Source: Nodosilinea nodulosa PCC 7104
Lineage (GTDB): Bacteria; Cyanobacteriota; Cyanobacteriia; Phormidesmidales; Phormidesmidaceae
Direction of reading: 5' to 3'
Assembly: GCF_000309385.1 (NCBI RefSeq)
Contig: NZ_JH976537.1
Coordinates: forward strand, 1,966,029 to 2,030,028
Length of the DNA stretch: 64,000 nucleotides
Shown here: positions 35,967 to 45,846 of the stretch, piece by piece
Position numbering within the stretch: the first letter of the stretch is position 1
Layout of the letters: each line of letters begins with the position of its first letter
The notes under the pieces: model-generated
Seen by the model: only the letters and a program-made list of their open reading frames with translations
Database searches by the model: none
Told to the model about the DNA's origin: nothing
Program-made: the position numbers and the translations under genes

Positions 35967-36061
35967 CCCGGCGAGGCTGGGGCAACTCTGGCGGCCCAAA
36001 TACCCAGGGGTTTTGATGCCTTTTAGGGGGTCAGGCATGGGGCCGATCGCGGGCGGGTCGT

Positions 36062-39000
36062 CTAGGCCTGGACCTGCTGCTCCGCGACGGGGGTGACGAC
36101 ACCGCCATCGAGGTCGATCGCCAGCAGATAGAGAATGCGGCGCAGGGGAATTTTGACGTGGGTGGAGCGCTCGACGAGTTCTTGGCCCAGGTTGTAGATG
36201 GCCTGCTCGATCAGGTAGTTGCCGAGCAGCACCTCTAGCTCCCGCTGGGTTTGGGGCAGGAAGCTGTCGCGGGCGGCGGTGGCCAGATAGGCCTTGGTAA
36301 AGGTGGTGCTGACCCAGCGGTACCAAAATTCGGCCCACTGCTGTAGCTGATGGCGTTGCTCGGGCTGGCTCATGCCGCTCTCGATTTCGTTGTCTAAGGC
36401 AATGGTGGCGGCGTAGTAAAACGATTGCAGCATGCTGGCCACGTCGCGCAGGGGCGATCGCTTCATCCGTCGCTCGCTCAAGGTGCGGGCGGGGTCGCCC
36501 TCAAAGTCAATGATAACGAAGTCTTTGCCCGTGTACAGCACCTGCTCCAGGTGGTAGTCCCCGTGGCAGCGGGTGCGCAGGGCCGTAATCTTGTGGTTCA
36601 AAACCGATTGAAACCGCTCCAAACAGGCATCGTGCTGACCTAACACAAGCGCCGCCAGCGATCGCGTGTCGGGGGGCAGCGTGCTGAGGCGGTTTTTCAG
36701 CAGCAGGAAGACATGGCCGATCAGGTTGCGGCTGTACTGGTAGATCGATCGCTGGTAGAGCGAGGTAAACGGCTCCGGCGCAAAGGCCGGGGTGTCGGCG
36801 TCGACGCTGAGGGCAATGTGCAGCTCGGCGGTGCGCTGCCCCAGCAGCTGTATGTTGGCCAGGTAGCTGTTGATTGCCTTGCAGGCCGGAATTTGGGACT
36901 CGACCGAGGGCAGCGGGCAGTAGGGCAGCGGAAAAAAGACTTCCTCAGGGGAGGCCTCGGGGTCGACCCCGGTCGCCGGTTCCAGAGCCAGGGGCGAGCC
37001 AACGGGCATGGGCGCTTCGGCAATGTCCGACTGATCCATCACCACCAGGTCGAAGTAGTCGCGCAGATGGTCGATGGTGTAGTCCCAGGCGCTGCGGGTA
37101 TCGGGGATGAACTCTTGCAGCAGGCCGATCGTGATCGGTTCTGCGTCGGGGCGGTGGTAGTCCAGGGTGCCTGCGATCGAGGGAATGTGGCTGAAGTGCT
37201 GGTGCCGATCGAGAAAGCGGCGGACTTCTAAATCGGGGTGGAGCCCTTCTTCGACCTTCTGAAATAGCTTCAAAATCAGGCGGTTTTGGGGGGCAATGCT
37301 GCCGGGTTTGCCGTAGGCGATCGAGGTATTGTTGTGCAGGCCCTTGAGCAGGGTAGGCTCAAACGGCAGGCCGCCGCCGCTGCCCGCCCCAGGCTGGCCC
37401 CCGCTGGCGTCGCCCTCGATGGAGGTGCCGGGCTGGTCGCGGCTTAGCTCATCGAAGAGAGCCGTTTTGGTGGTCAACAGTTTCCCCGCCGCATTCTCGT
37501 AGATCTGGTGGCGGGCCATGCCCTCTAGCAGGGCGGTCAAAAACGCTTTGTCGGCGATCGCGTCAAACAGCACCGCTACATCGTCGCTCTGGGCCAGCTT
37601 GAGCCGGGCCACTACCGCCTGGGGCAAGTCTGCCAAAAGCTGAAGCGCCTGGTCTCCCTCGGCCATGGCCAGAAACAGCACGTAGGTCTGCGGGTCGCCC
37701 TGAATGTAGTCGACCTGTAGCTCAACCATCTGGGCGTGGCTGCTGCCGTAGGGAATGGCGATCGCCCCGACAATGTGCGCCGTTTGCACCGTGCGGGTGC
37801 GGCCCCCAAACCAGCGGTGGCTGGCCAGGTAGCGGGGCAGCAGGGTTTCTAAACTGGCGGCAAAGCTGCGGGCCTCTGCCGACTGGAGCCGGGCGAACGC
37901 CCTCTGCCAGGTGCTATCTAGCATCGGCAGTTCGGCCAGCGGCGCGGCCTCGGGCAGGGCCGCCACCTGGGGTTTGAGGGTAAACCAGTAGACGGCGTAG
38001 GCGCCAATGCTTAGGAAGTAGGGCGACTCATCGATGGGGGGAAACTCGGTGCGGCCAAAAATTTCGACGGGCATCCACCCCTTCAGCGCCGACAGCTCCA
38101 GCTCGACGGTCTGCACGAAGCGAGACAAATTCGCCACCACCAGAATTTTTTCGTCTTCGTAGGTGCGGGTAAAGGCCAGCACCTTGCGGTTTTCGGGGTG
38201 CAGAATCTGAAAGTCGCCGCTGCCCAGGGCTTGAAAGTGCTTGCGCATGGCGAGCAGGCGCTTCATGGCGTTCAGCAGCGAGGTGGGGTTGGCCCGCTGG
38301 GCCTCGACATTTACCGTGGCGTAGTGGTACTCGGCCTCGACAATCAGCGGCAAAAACAGCCGTTGGGGGCTGGCGCTGCTAAAGCCAGCATTGCGGTCGA
38401 AGTTCCACTGCATGGGGGTGCGCACCCCGTTGCGATCGCCCACGTAGACGTTGTCGCCCATGCCAATTTCGTCGCCGTAGTAGAGCACCGGGGTGCCGGG
38501 CAGCGACAGCAGCAGGCTGTTGAGCAGCTCGATCTGGCGGCGATCGTTGCCCAAGAGCGGGGCAAGCCGCCGCCGAATGCCCAAATTCACCCGCATCTCT
38601 GGGTCCTGGGCGTAGACGCGATACATGAAATCGCGGTCTTCATCGGTGACCATTTCCAGCGTCAGCTCGTCGTGGTTGCGCAAAAACAGGCCCCACTGGC
38701 AGTTGTCGGGAATGGCGGGGGTCTGCTGCAAAATATCTGCGATCGGAAAGCTGTCCTCCATGCGCAGGGCCATAAACAGGCGCGGCATCAGAGGAAAGTG
38801 AAAATTCATGTGGCACTCGTCGCCCTCGCCAAAGTAGGCGGCGGCATCCTCGGGCCACTGGTTGGCCTCGGCCAGCAGCATCCGGTTGGGGAAGTTTTCG
38901 TCTACGTGCTGGCGCAGCTGCTTCAAAAAGGCGTGGGTCTCGGGCAGGTTTTCGCAGTTGGTGCCCTCGCGCTCGTACAGGTAGGGCACCGCGTCCATGC

Positions 39001-39616
39001 GCAGCCCGTCGACCCCCATTTCCAGCCAAAAGTCCATCACGTCGAACACGGCCTGCTGTACGGCAGGGTTGTCGTAGTTCAAATCGGGCTGGTGGGAGTA
39101 GAAACGGTGCCAGAAGTAGGCGTTGGCCACCGAATCCCAGGTCCAGTTGGAGGTTTCAAAATCCTGGAAAATAATCCGCGCTTCCTGGTATTTCTCGTAG
39201 GTGTCGCTCCAGACGTAGAAATCGCGCTCGGGGCTGCCCTTGGGCGATCGCCGCGCCCGCTGAAACCACGGATGCTGGTCAGAGGTGTGGTTGACAATCA
39301 GCTCGATAATGACGCGAATGCCCCGCTGGTGAGCCGCCTGCAACAGCTCCTTAAAGTCGTCCAGCGTCCCATAGATGGGATTTACATTCATGTAGTCGGC
39401 GATGTCGTAGCCATCGTCGCGCAGCGGCGACGGAAAAAACGGCAGTAGCCAAATGGCCGTCACGCCCAGATCTTGAAGGTAGTCTAGCTTCCCGGTGAGG
39501 CCCCGAAAGTCACCAATACCATCGCCGTTGCTGTCGGCAAAAGCGCGCACGGGCACTTCGTAAATGATGGCGTTCTTAAACCACAGGGGATCATTCTTCA
39601 AAGTCAACTCGTCCAT
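36062..39616 (-). CDS. treS: Trehalose synthase / maltokinase fusion (TreS-Mak)
   Basis: 1184 residues from the ATG at 39616. The GH13 TreS domain (about 1-540) holds [20 protein letters not shown], nucleophile Asp in [10 protein letters not shown], acid/base Glu in [11 protein letters not shown] and Asp in [11 protein letters not shown]. The C-terminal maltokinase-like domain (about 560-1180) has [20 protein letters not shown] and [15 protein letters not shown], the kinase catalytic loop and metal motif. TreS interconverts maltose and trehalose; Mak makes maltose 1-phosphate, which feeds GlgE in other bacteria. GlgE is not in the window. Divergent from malQ. Confidence 0.95.
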   Translation of the reverse strand: MDELTLKNDPLWFKNAIIYEVPVRAFADSNGDGIGDFRGLTGKLDYLQDLGVTAIWLLPFFPSPLRDDGYDIADYMNVNPIYGTLDDFKELLQAAHQRGIRVIIELIVNHTSDQHPWFQRARRSPKGSPERDFYVWSDTYEKYQEARIIFQDFETSNWTWDSVANAYFWHRFYSHQPDLNYDNPAVQQAVFDVMDFWLEMGVDGLRMDAVPYLYEREGTNCENLPETHAFLKQLRQHVDENFPNRMLLAEANQWPEDAAAYFGEGDECHMNFHFPLMPRLFMALRMEDSFPIADILQQTPAIPDNCQWGLFLRNHDELTLEMVTDEDRDFMYRVYAQDPEMRVNLGIRRRLAPLLGNDRRQIELLNSLLLSLPGTPVLYYGDEIGMGDNVYVGDRNGVRTPMQWNFDRNAGFSSASPQRLFLPLIVEAEYHYATVNVEAQRANPTSLLNAMKRLLAMRKHFQALGSGDFQILHPENRKVLAFTRTYEDEKILVVANLSRFVQTVELELSALKGWMPVEIFGRTEFPPIDESPYFLSIGAYAVYWFTLKPQVAALPEAAPLAELPMLDSTWQRAFARLQSAEARSFAASLETLLPRYLASHRWFGGRTRTVQTAHIVGAIAIPYGSSHAQMVELQVDYIQGDPQTYVLFLAMAEGDQALQLLADLPQAVVARLKLAQSDDVAVLFDAIADKAFLTALLEGMARHQIYENAAGKLLTTKTALFDELSRDQPGTSIEGDASGGQPGAGSGGGLPFEPTLLKGLHNNTSIAYGKPGSIAPQNRLILKLFQKVEEGLHPDLEVRRFLDRHQHFSHIPSIAGTLDYHRPDAEPITIGLLQEFIPDTRSAWDYTIDHLRDYFDLVVMDQSDIAEAPMPVGSPLALEPATGVDPEASPEEVFFPLPYCPLPSVESQIPACKAINSYLANIQLLGQRTAELHIALSVDADTPAFAPEPFTSLYQRSIYQYSRNLIGHVFLLLKNRLSTLPPDTRSLAALVLGQHDACLERFQSVLNHKITALRTRCHGDYHLEQVLYTGKDFVIIDFEGDPARTLSERRMKRSPLRDVASMLQSFYYAATIALDNEIESGMSQPEQRHQLQQWAEFWYRWVSTTFTKAYLATAARDSFLPQTQRELEVLLGNYLIEQAIYNLGQELVERSTHVKIPLRRILYLLAIDLDGGVVTPVAEQQVQA

Positions 39617-40004
39617 TTGGCACAATATCAGCCCCTACGCTAGCGGAAATGGTTTGCTCCGTCATCTTCCCGAGGTAAGAGCGATCGCGTCGCAGCGCCG
39701 CAGGACCGCCCGCTAAAAGAGATTTTGCCGGTTCCATCAGACTCGGGGCTGTGTGCTGGCCGAATAAAACACGGTGGGCCGACAGCATCGGTTCGCTCAA
39801 CCCGGTCAGGGCACCCATCCAAGCCCTAGGGGGGATGCCACTGGCGGAGATTTTCTTTTATCAATAGCAAGGCAGATTCCGCTGATTCTCTCCACAGAGC
39901 CTATAGGAGCAGCGTTTGCCCTGCTGCGTCTTTGCCCGAACCCGCCTGACCGTGGCGGCGGAGGGGCAGGCGGCAGTTATCCTCAATCCCAGCGATTAAT
40001 TCCC
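39617..40004. other. Divergent promoter region of treS-mak and malQ
   Basis: 388 bases between the two starts. A frame continues upstream of malQ to 39774 but looks non-coding. HIP1 sites and a GGCGGCGGAGGGGCAGG purine tract at 39954 are the only notable sequences. Confidence 0.5.
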
Positions 40005-41516
40005 ATGAGTTTTCAACGTGCCAGCGGTGTTCTACTGCATCCCACCTCGCTTCCAGGCCGCTTTGGCATTGGCGATCTCGGCCAGGCCGCCTACGCCTTT
40101 ATCGATTTTTTGGCGAAAAGTGGGCAAACGCTGTGGCAGGTTTTGCCCCTGGGGCCTACGGGCTACGAGCATTCTCCCTACATCATGAACTTCAGCACCT
40201 TTGCGGGCAATCCGCTGCTGATCGACCTGGAGCAGCTTGCCGCTGAGGGGCTGCTAGAGGCCGAGGACTTAACGCCCCTAACCGACGTAGACCCAGAGCG
40301 GGTTGATTTTGAAAAGGTGATTGCCCACAAAACCCACTTTTTGCGGCGGGCCTGCGATCGCTTTTTCTCCATGCCCGAGCGGCAGGAAAACTTTCATCAA
40401 TTTTGCCAGGAGCAATCCTCTTGGCTGGATGATTTTGCCTTTTTTATGGCGCTGCTAGAGGCCAACGAAGGCAAGAGCTGGAACTTCTGGGAGCCCGCGA
40501 TCGCCCGCCGCGAACCGGAGGCGCTGCAAGCCCAGCGGGAAGCCCTAAAAGACCAGATTCAATACCACCAATTTGTGCAGTTTAAGTTCTTTGAGCAGTG
40601 GCAAAAGCTGCGCCAGTACGCCAACGACAGAAATATCAAAATCATTGGCGATATTTCTATCTATGTGTGCCACAACAGCTCCGATGTGTGGGCCGACCCG
40701 GAGATCTTTAAGCTCGATCCCAACACCTTTGAACCGGCCTACATCGCCGGGGTGCCGCCCGACTACTTCAGCGCCACCGGCCAGCTGTGGGGCAACCCGG
40801 TTTACAACTGGGAGAAAGTTGAAAAAACAGATTTTGCCTGGTGGATCAAGCGATTTCAGGTGACACTCCAGTACGTCGATATTGTGCGCGTCGACCACTT
40901 TCGCGGCTTTGAGGCCTACTGGCAGGTGCCCGCTGGCGAAGAAACTGCCATCGGTGGAGAGTGGATTGAAGCGCCCGGCGAACGGTTTTTCATTGCCCTC
41001 GAAAAAGCCCTGGGAACGCTGCCAATTTTGGCCGAAGATCTCGGCATTATCACCCCCGAAGTGGAGACCCTGCGCGATCGCTTTGACTTCCCGGGCATGC
41101 GAATTCTCATGTTTGCCTTTGGCGATGACCCCGACAACGCCTACCTGCCCCACAACTACACCCGCAACACCGTGGTTTACCCCGGCACCCATGACAACGA
41201 CACGGCGATCGGCTGGTGGCAGCAGGCCAGTGACGCAGAAAAGTGGTTTCTCGCCCGCTATGCTGGCTATAGCTCGCCCGAGGCGATCGAAGACATCAAC
41301 TGGCTGCTGATTCGCACCGCGCTGTCCTCCGTGGCCGATCTGGCGATCATTCCCTTGCAAGACCTGCTGGATTTAGACGGGCGATCGCGCATGAACGACC
41401 CCAGCCACAACGACGGCAACTGGCGCTGGCGCTACCGCAGCTCGACGCTGCTGACCCAGGCCTTGAGCGATCGCCTGCTGACCATGACTCAGCTCTACAG
41501 CCGCTCGGGGGGCTGA
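40005..41516 (+). CDS. malQ: 4-alpha-glucanotransferase (amylomaltase)
   Basis: 503 residues from the ATG at 40005 (MSFQRASGVLLHPTSLPGRF). GH77 motifs: LPGRFGIGDLG, nucleophile Asp in VDIVRVDHFRGFEAYW, acid/base Glu in LAEDLGIITPEV and stabilising Asp in GTHDNDTAIGWW. Transfers maltodextrin units during glycogen turnover, complementing the divergent TreS-Mak gene. Its last 22 bases overlap a decayed minus-strand frame. Confidence 0.97.
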   Translation: MSFQRASGVLLHPTSLPGRFGIGDLGQAAYAFIDFLAKSGQTLWQVLPLGPTGYEHSPYIMNFSTFAGNPLLIDLEQLAAEGLLEAEDLTPLTDVDPERVDFEKVIAHKTHFLRRACDRFFSMPERQENFHQFCQEQSSWLDDFAFFMALLEANEGKSWNFWEPAIARREPEALQAQREALKDQIQYHQFVQFKFFEQWQKLRQYANDRNIKIIGDISIYVCHNSSDVWADPEIFKLDPNTFEPAYIAGVPPDYFSATGQLWGNPVYNWEKVEKTDFAWWIKRFQVTLQYVDIVRVDHFRGFEAYWQVPAGEETAIGGEWIEAPGERFFIALEKALGTLPILAEDLGIITPEVETLRDRFDFPGMRILMFAFGDDPDNAYLPHNYTRNTVVYPGTHDNDTAIGWWQQASDAEKWFLARYAGYSSPEAIEDINWLLIRTALSSVADLAIIPLQDLLDLDGRSRMNDPSHNDGNWRWRYRSSTLLTQALSDRLLTMTQLYSRSGG

Positions 41517-41863
41517 GGGGGAGTGCGATCGAACCCCTGGGCGATTTCATTGAGGATGCTCTCGATAGTTGCGGCTTTGTCAACGTGGCCCACCTCGCTG
41601 AGCATTTCCGCCAAGACGAGTAAATAAGTTTTCTCGGCAATCAAATGCTCATAGTCGTCAGGGGGGCCCCAGTAACCATAAATCGGTACAAAACCTTCTG
41701 GAATAACTGTGTTTTCTATTTCACGGTCGTATTCATCTAGAGCATCGGGATAGATAACGCCAAAGCCGCCATCACTATTGCCAAAACCTTGTTGTTTGAC
41801 CGCATAAGCCGCTAGCTCAGTCAGCGATCGCCCACACCCATAGCCAGGAACGCTCGTTTTGCC
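41495..41863 (-). pseudogene. Decayed or N-terminally truncated gene of unknown family
   Basis: From just after a TGA (41864-41866) an open frame of 122 codons runs to a TAG at 41495. It has natural protein features: GCGRSLTELAAYAVKQQGFG, VIYPDALDEYDREIENTVIP, IYGYWGPPDDYEHLIAEK and LLVLAEMLSEVGHVDKAA. There is no ATG, GTG or TTG near its beginning, so the N-terminus is lost or in another frame. It belongs to the accessory region that follows. Family not recognised; immunity-type or barnase-inhibitor-like small proteins look similar, but this is a guess. Confidence 0.5.
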
Positions 41864-42170
41864 TCAGCAAGCCTAAATTCTCAGCAGAAAAAAGTAATCT
41901 ATGCTACAGTCAGGGCGTTGAGTATTTAAATTAGACTCAATTAAGGTTTGAGCTTTTCGCTACAAAGCACATAGGGTCTGGTCGCCTGAGAGAATTGCCG
42001 GATTCCACAGAGTTTATTGCACAGTTCCTTTGGCGAATGCGAAAAAATGGCGAAGCTTCAGCATGATGAAAATCATGCATTTTTTGCGTAGAAATTAAAC
42101 CTGAGAACCCCAAAGGACCTGGCCAGTCTTTCGAGGATTTTTAAGACTAATTAAAAGAGATTTTTTTTCA
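41864..42170. other. AT-rich intergenic region before the DUF1611 gene
   Basis: 307 bases without a gene, markedly richer in A and T than the DNA to the left. It contains ATGATGAAAATCATGCAT and AAAGAGATTTTTTTTCA just before the start. Probable promoter and left edge of acquired DNA. Confidence 0.45.
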
Positions 42171-43292
42171 ATGGAAATGAAAAGACAAACAGCCCTAGTT
42201 TACTGCGAAAAACAATTTGGCTTGGTAGACGGCAAAACTGCTGCAGCGTTGGTTCGACATTCTGAAATTTATACCATTGTCGGAATTATTGACAGCTCAC
42301 TAGCTGGCAAAGACGCCGGGGAAGAATTGGGGGAAGCTAGAAACGATATTCCCATATTTGCTGATCTCGGTGATGCTTTAAGCTACCTTTCAACGGTGCC
42401 AAGCTGTTATATCTATGGCAAGGCTCCCTTAGAAGCTTGTATCGCCAGCGATGAAAGGCTTTTAATTGTAGAAGCCATGGAGCACGGGATGGATATTGTC
42501 AATGGACTCCATCAGTTCTTCTCCGAAGACCAAGAGTTTGCCGATGTGGCTGTACAGCACAACGTTGAAATCAAAGACATTAGAAAATCGCCTCAGCTAA
42601 AAGACTTGCATGTTTTTACGGGGAGAATATCTGAAGTCAATGTTCCTGTCATTGCAATGCTGGGCACGGACTGCGCCTGTGGGAAAATGACCACTGCCGT
42701 AGAACTCAACAAAGCGCTCAATAAACTTGGCATTAAATCGGTATTGGTGGCCACCGGCCAAACCAGTCTGATGCAGGGCGCTATGTATGGCGTGTCGATC
42801 GATGCCCTGATTTCGCAGTTTGTAATTGGCGAAATAGAGCACGCCGTTCTTCAGGCAGTTGAGCAGGAAGATCCTGACATTATTTTAGTTGAGGGCCAAA
42901 GTGCCGTTAGCCACCCCGCGTTCATGAGTTCTCTGGGCATCTTAAAGGGAAGCATGCCCGACGGCATTATTCTTCAACACCCACCGGCTAGACGGTTCCG
43001 GTGTGATTTTCCTAATCTGGCGATGCCGAGTGTTGAGAGCGAAATTGCGCTAATTGAGGCCGTTTCTGAGGCTAGGGTAATGGCGATCGCCCTCAGCCAC
43101 GAAAACCTGACCAATGAAGATATCTTGAGCACCATAAAGACCTACGAGCAGCAGTTTCAGCTGCCAACAACGGATGTCTTGAGCTATGGCTGCAATAAAC
43201 TCGTTCAAGCCTTAGCCGACCGTTTTCCCGCGCTAAACCTCAAGATTCAGCAAACGCAGCTAGAAAAAATTCCTGTTTTGACAACGAGATAG
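42171..43292 (+). CDS. DUF1611 family P-loop-like protein
   Basis: 373 residues. An N-terminal Rossmann-like part (about 5-150) precedes a C-terminal domain with a P-loop at 165-175 (GTDCACGKMTT), VLVATGQTSLMQGAMYGVSI and IILVEGQSAVSHPAFMSSLG. The family is DUF1611; its characterised member DgcN works in D-glutamate catabolism as an N-acetyltransferase. The downstream PLP racemase (23 bases away) supports amino-acid stereochemistry as the theme. AT-richer than surrounding genes, so probably acquired. No adjacent transporter or dehydrogenase. Confidence 0.82.
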   Translation: MEMKRQTALVYCEKQFGLVDGKTAAALVRHSEIYTIVGIIDSSLAGKDAGEELGEARNDIPIFADLGDALSYLSTVPSCYIYGKAPLEACIASDERLLIVEAMEHGMDIVNGLHQFFSEDQEFADVAVQHNVEIKDIRKSPQLKDLHVFTGRISEVNVPVIAMLGTDCACGKMTTAVELNKALNKLGIKSVLVATGQTSLMQGAMYGVSIDALISQFVIGEIEHAVLQAVEQEDPDIILVEGQSAVSHPAFMSSLGILKGSMPDGIILQHPPARRFRCDFPNLAMPSVESEIALIEAVSEARVMAIALSHENLTNEDILSTIKTYEQQFQLPTTDVLSYGCNKLVQALADRFPALNLKIQQTQLEKIPVLTTR

Positions 43293-43315
43293 GCATGGCT
43301 GTCAAAGCATAGAAA

Positions 43316-44401
43316 ATGGATATTTTTCTGCCAAGGATAGAAATTTGCCTGTCAAAAATACGGGAGAATGCCAGGATTCTGTCTGAGTTGTATGGACAAA
43401 ACGGCATTTCTCTCATGGGAGTTTCCAAGGCCGTGCTCGGAGAGCCTGCCATTATCGAAGCTATGGTTCAAGGCGGAGTAAAGTACATTGCCGACTCTCG
43501 CCTTGAAAACATCCAGAAGATGAAGGCAGCTGGAATCGCAGCCCATTTTGTGCTTCTGCGCACTTCCCCAAGCCAGGCGGAGGCGATTGTTAAGGCCGTA
43601 GACATTAGCCTTAACTCGGAGATTGAAACCCTAAGAAAGCTTTCTTACCATGCAAACGCCGATGACAAAACTCATCAGGTTATTGTCATGGTGGAGATGG
43701 GCGATTTGCGCGAAGGTGTACTCCCCTGCGATCTGTCTGAGTTTATTCGAGAAGCCCTTACGCTAACGCATATCAACATTGCTGGAATTGGCTGTAACTT
43801 AGCTTGCCATGGCGGCATCAAGCCAGACCGCAAAAACATGGACAACTTGTCCGAGCAGGTCAATAGCCTTGAAAGAGAATTTCAGTTTGGCTTAGGAATT
43901 ATTTCGGGAGGTAATTCGGCAAACTATGAATGGTACAAGGCCGCCCAGGATGTCGGCAGAATTAATAATCTCCGCCTGGGTGAATCGATTCTTTTGGGCT
44001 GCGAAACCGTGCACCGAAAGGCCATTCCAGGTTTACACACCAAAGCATTTCAGCTCTTTGCCGAAGTGATTGAGTCGAAGCGGAAGCCATCCCTGCCGAT
44101 CGGCGAGATCTGCCAGGATGCTTTTGGGAGAGTGCCTACTTTTCTAGATCGAGGCGTTCACCAGCGCGCTATCCTAGCCTTGGGAAGGCAAGATGTTCTG
44201 GTGTCTGGCCTGAAGCCGAATAGCGCGCTAGACATACTAGGTGCTAGCAGTGACCACATGATTATTGATAGCGATCGCCACAATTTGCAGGTGGGAGATG
44301 AGGTGAGTTTTAATCTGGATTATGGCAGCCTTCTCACCGCCATGACCTCTCCCTTTGTTCGAAAGGAGTTTATAAACTGTAGTGCGGCGATGGCATTGTA
44401 A
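43316..44401 (+). CDS. PLP-dependent alanine/ornithine racemase-like enzyme
   Basis: 361 residues. Fold-type III racemase: the PLP-binding Lys is K38 in LMGVSKAVLGE; VKYIADSRLENIQKMKAAGI, then LRTSPSQAEAIV, HINIAGIGCNLACHGGIKPD and GIISGGNSANYEWYKAAQ carry the phosphate and pyridine contacts; LRLGESILLGCETV closes the barrel. Similar proteins are annotated as alanine/ornithine racemases. The C-terminal part (DVLVSGLKPNSALDILGASS, VGDEVSFNLDYGSLL) matches that group. Substrate unknown. Operon with the DUF1611 gene. Confidence 0.85.
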   Translation: MDIFLPRIEICLSKIRENARILSELYGQNGISLMGVSKAVLGEPAIIEAMVQGGVKYIADSRLENIQKMKAAGIAAHFVLLRTSPSQAEAIVKAVDISLNSEIETLRKLSYHANADDKTHQVIVMVEMGDLREGVLPCDLSEFIREALTLTHINIAGIGCNLACHGGIKPDRKNMDNLSEQVNSLEREFQFGLGIISGGNSANYEWYKAAQDVGRINNLRLGESILLGCETVHRKAIPGLHTKAFQLFAEVIESKRKPSLPIGEICQDAFGRVPTFLDRGVHQRAILALGRQDVLVSGLKPNSALDILGASSDHMIIDSDRHNLQVGDEVSFNLDYGSLLTAMTSPFVRKEFINCSAAMAL

Positions 44402-44430
44402 GTAAGTTTGATAATCTATAAAACGCATTT

Positions 44431-44482
44431 CGACTCCGCTCAATGCTCGATCCGTTTCTGGGCAGAGAGTTGAGCGGAGTCG
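44431..44482. repeat. 13-base inverted repeat (CGACTCCGCTCAA)
   Basis: CGACTCCGCTCAA at 44431-44443 and TTGAGCGGAGTCG at 44470-44482 form a perfect stem with a 26-base loop, downstream of the racemase gene. GC-rich compared with its surroundings and similar to interspersed repeats in cyanobacterial genomes. Confidence 0.6.
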
Positions 44483-44605
44483 TTTTGCTCCGCAACGCTA
44501 TCGCGAACACGAAGTGTCTCCCAAAGGGGAAAACCCAAAAACTCAAGCTGGGTTTAATTTGGCCCTCCTACTTAGCGCTGCCCATTAACCGCAGTACGAA
44601 TCCCC

Positions 44606-44645
44606 GATTGCTTACAGATTGCTTACAGATTGCTTACAGATTGCT
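44606..44645 (+). repeat. Tandem 11-mer GATTGCTTACA, 3.6 copies
   Basis: Three full copies and a seven-base partial copy of GATTGCTTACA. The partial copy ends exactly at the TA into which the IS630 element is inserted (44645-44646), so the IS interrupted or abuts the array. Confidence 0.85.
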
Positions 44646-45811
44646 AATATCAAGTCCGGCTAATCAACCCTAGAATGGATGATGGAGTTGCAAAACAGGT
44701 ATAACGCGAGATGGGGCGTCGACTGAAGCTAGAACCACATTTGACCATTGAGGAACTGGAACAGTGCTATAAATCGGCTAAGAGCGGGATTGAACGGGGA
44801 CATTATCAGCTGATCTGGCTGTTGCAATTGGGCAAGAGTACCGCTGAGGTCTCTGAGGTTAGCGGCTATAGCCGAGCTTGGATTTATGAAGTGGTTAGAA
44901 GCTATAACCGCGAAGGCCCGGCGGCGCTGGGTGACCAACGACAGCATAATCCAGGCCATGGGCAGGTGATTCTCGATGATGAGCGGCAAGCCTTATTGTA
45001 CCAAGCCTTGCAGGAGGAGCCGCCGGATGGCGGATTCTGGAATGGGCGCAAGGTGGCCGACTGGCTCAGTGAGCACCTAGGCCGTCCGGTTCACCGCCAA
45101 CGGGGTTGGGAGATTCTCAAGCAGATGGAGTTTTCTCTCAAGGTGCCTCGTCCCGAGCATCAGCACGCCGCTACCGAAGAGGAGCAGCGGGTGTGGGAAA
45201 AAAAATCTGCAGGCTCAACTGGAGACGATCCAAACCGCTCATCCCGACGCCGACGTTCAACTATGGGCCATGGACGAACATCGCTTGGGACTCCATCCCA
45301 TCCTGCGCCGGGTGTGGGTCGATAACTGGTTTGGGTCGCTCAGTGCTCCTGTCCACTGTCGCTATGACTGGTTTTGGCTCTATGGCTTTGTCCATCCTCG
45401 CAGCGGGCAAACCTATTGGTGGCTGTTGCCTCGGGTCAATGTCGATCTGTTTAATCGAGCCTTGGCTGATTTTGCCGAACACTTTGGCATTGGCCCCAAC
45501 CACCGAGTCGTGCTGGTCATGGATCAAGCTGGGTGGCATACCTCAGAGCAGGTGGTCGTACCGGAAGGCCTACACCTTGCTTTTCTCCCGCCTTATTCCC
45601 CGCATATGCAACCGGCAGAGCGACTCTGGCCTATTCTCAACGAAGCCTTGGCTAATCGAGTGTTTGAGACCCTCGATGACCTCCTGGAAAAAGTGGAGCG
45701 ACGCTGTGTACAACTCCTGAACCTGCCCGATTTTATCTCAGGCTTGACCCAGTTCCATTGGTGGAAGGTGTTTCAATGCTAAGTGTGGCTGATTAAGCGG
45801 ACTTGATATTA
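44645..45811 (+). mobile_element. IS630-family insertion sequence, complete
   Basis: Both ends read TAATATCAAGTCCG inward (44645-44658; reverse complement at 45798-45811) and the similarity continues for about ten more bases (TAATCA with two mismatches). The outer TA at each end is the IS630-type target duplication. Length is about 1.16 kb. The single transposase gene has all DDE residues and a frameshift site, so the element looks able to move. Confidence 0.93.
44711..45782 (+). CDS. IS630 transposase made by programmed -1 frameshift
   Basis: The first frame (44711 onward) encodes the helix-turn-helix part (MGRRLKLEPHLTIEELEQ, SGYSRAWIYEVVRSYNREGP). A run of eight A at 45198-45205 (GAA AAA AAA T) allows a -1 slip into the second frame, giving VWEKK-NLQAQLETIQ and then the DDE domain: WAMDEHRLG, VLVMDQAGWH and YSPHMQPAERLWPI, to a stop at 45782. 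The fused product is about 357 residues. The zero frame alone ends at 45325. Frameshifting at an A-run is common in IS630 relatives. Confidence 0.9.
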
Positions 45812-45846
45812 CAGAATGATTCTCCGGCAACCAATATTCACTGAAT

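Noticed and set aside
38198-39448. 416-residue plus-strand frame opposite treS
   Set aside because: Antisense shadow of a certain gene; composition artificial.
44606-44645. Possible CRISPR repeats
   Set aside because: The 11-mers are directly adjacent without spacers and no cas genes are in the window.
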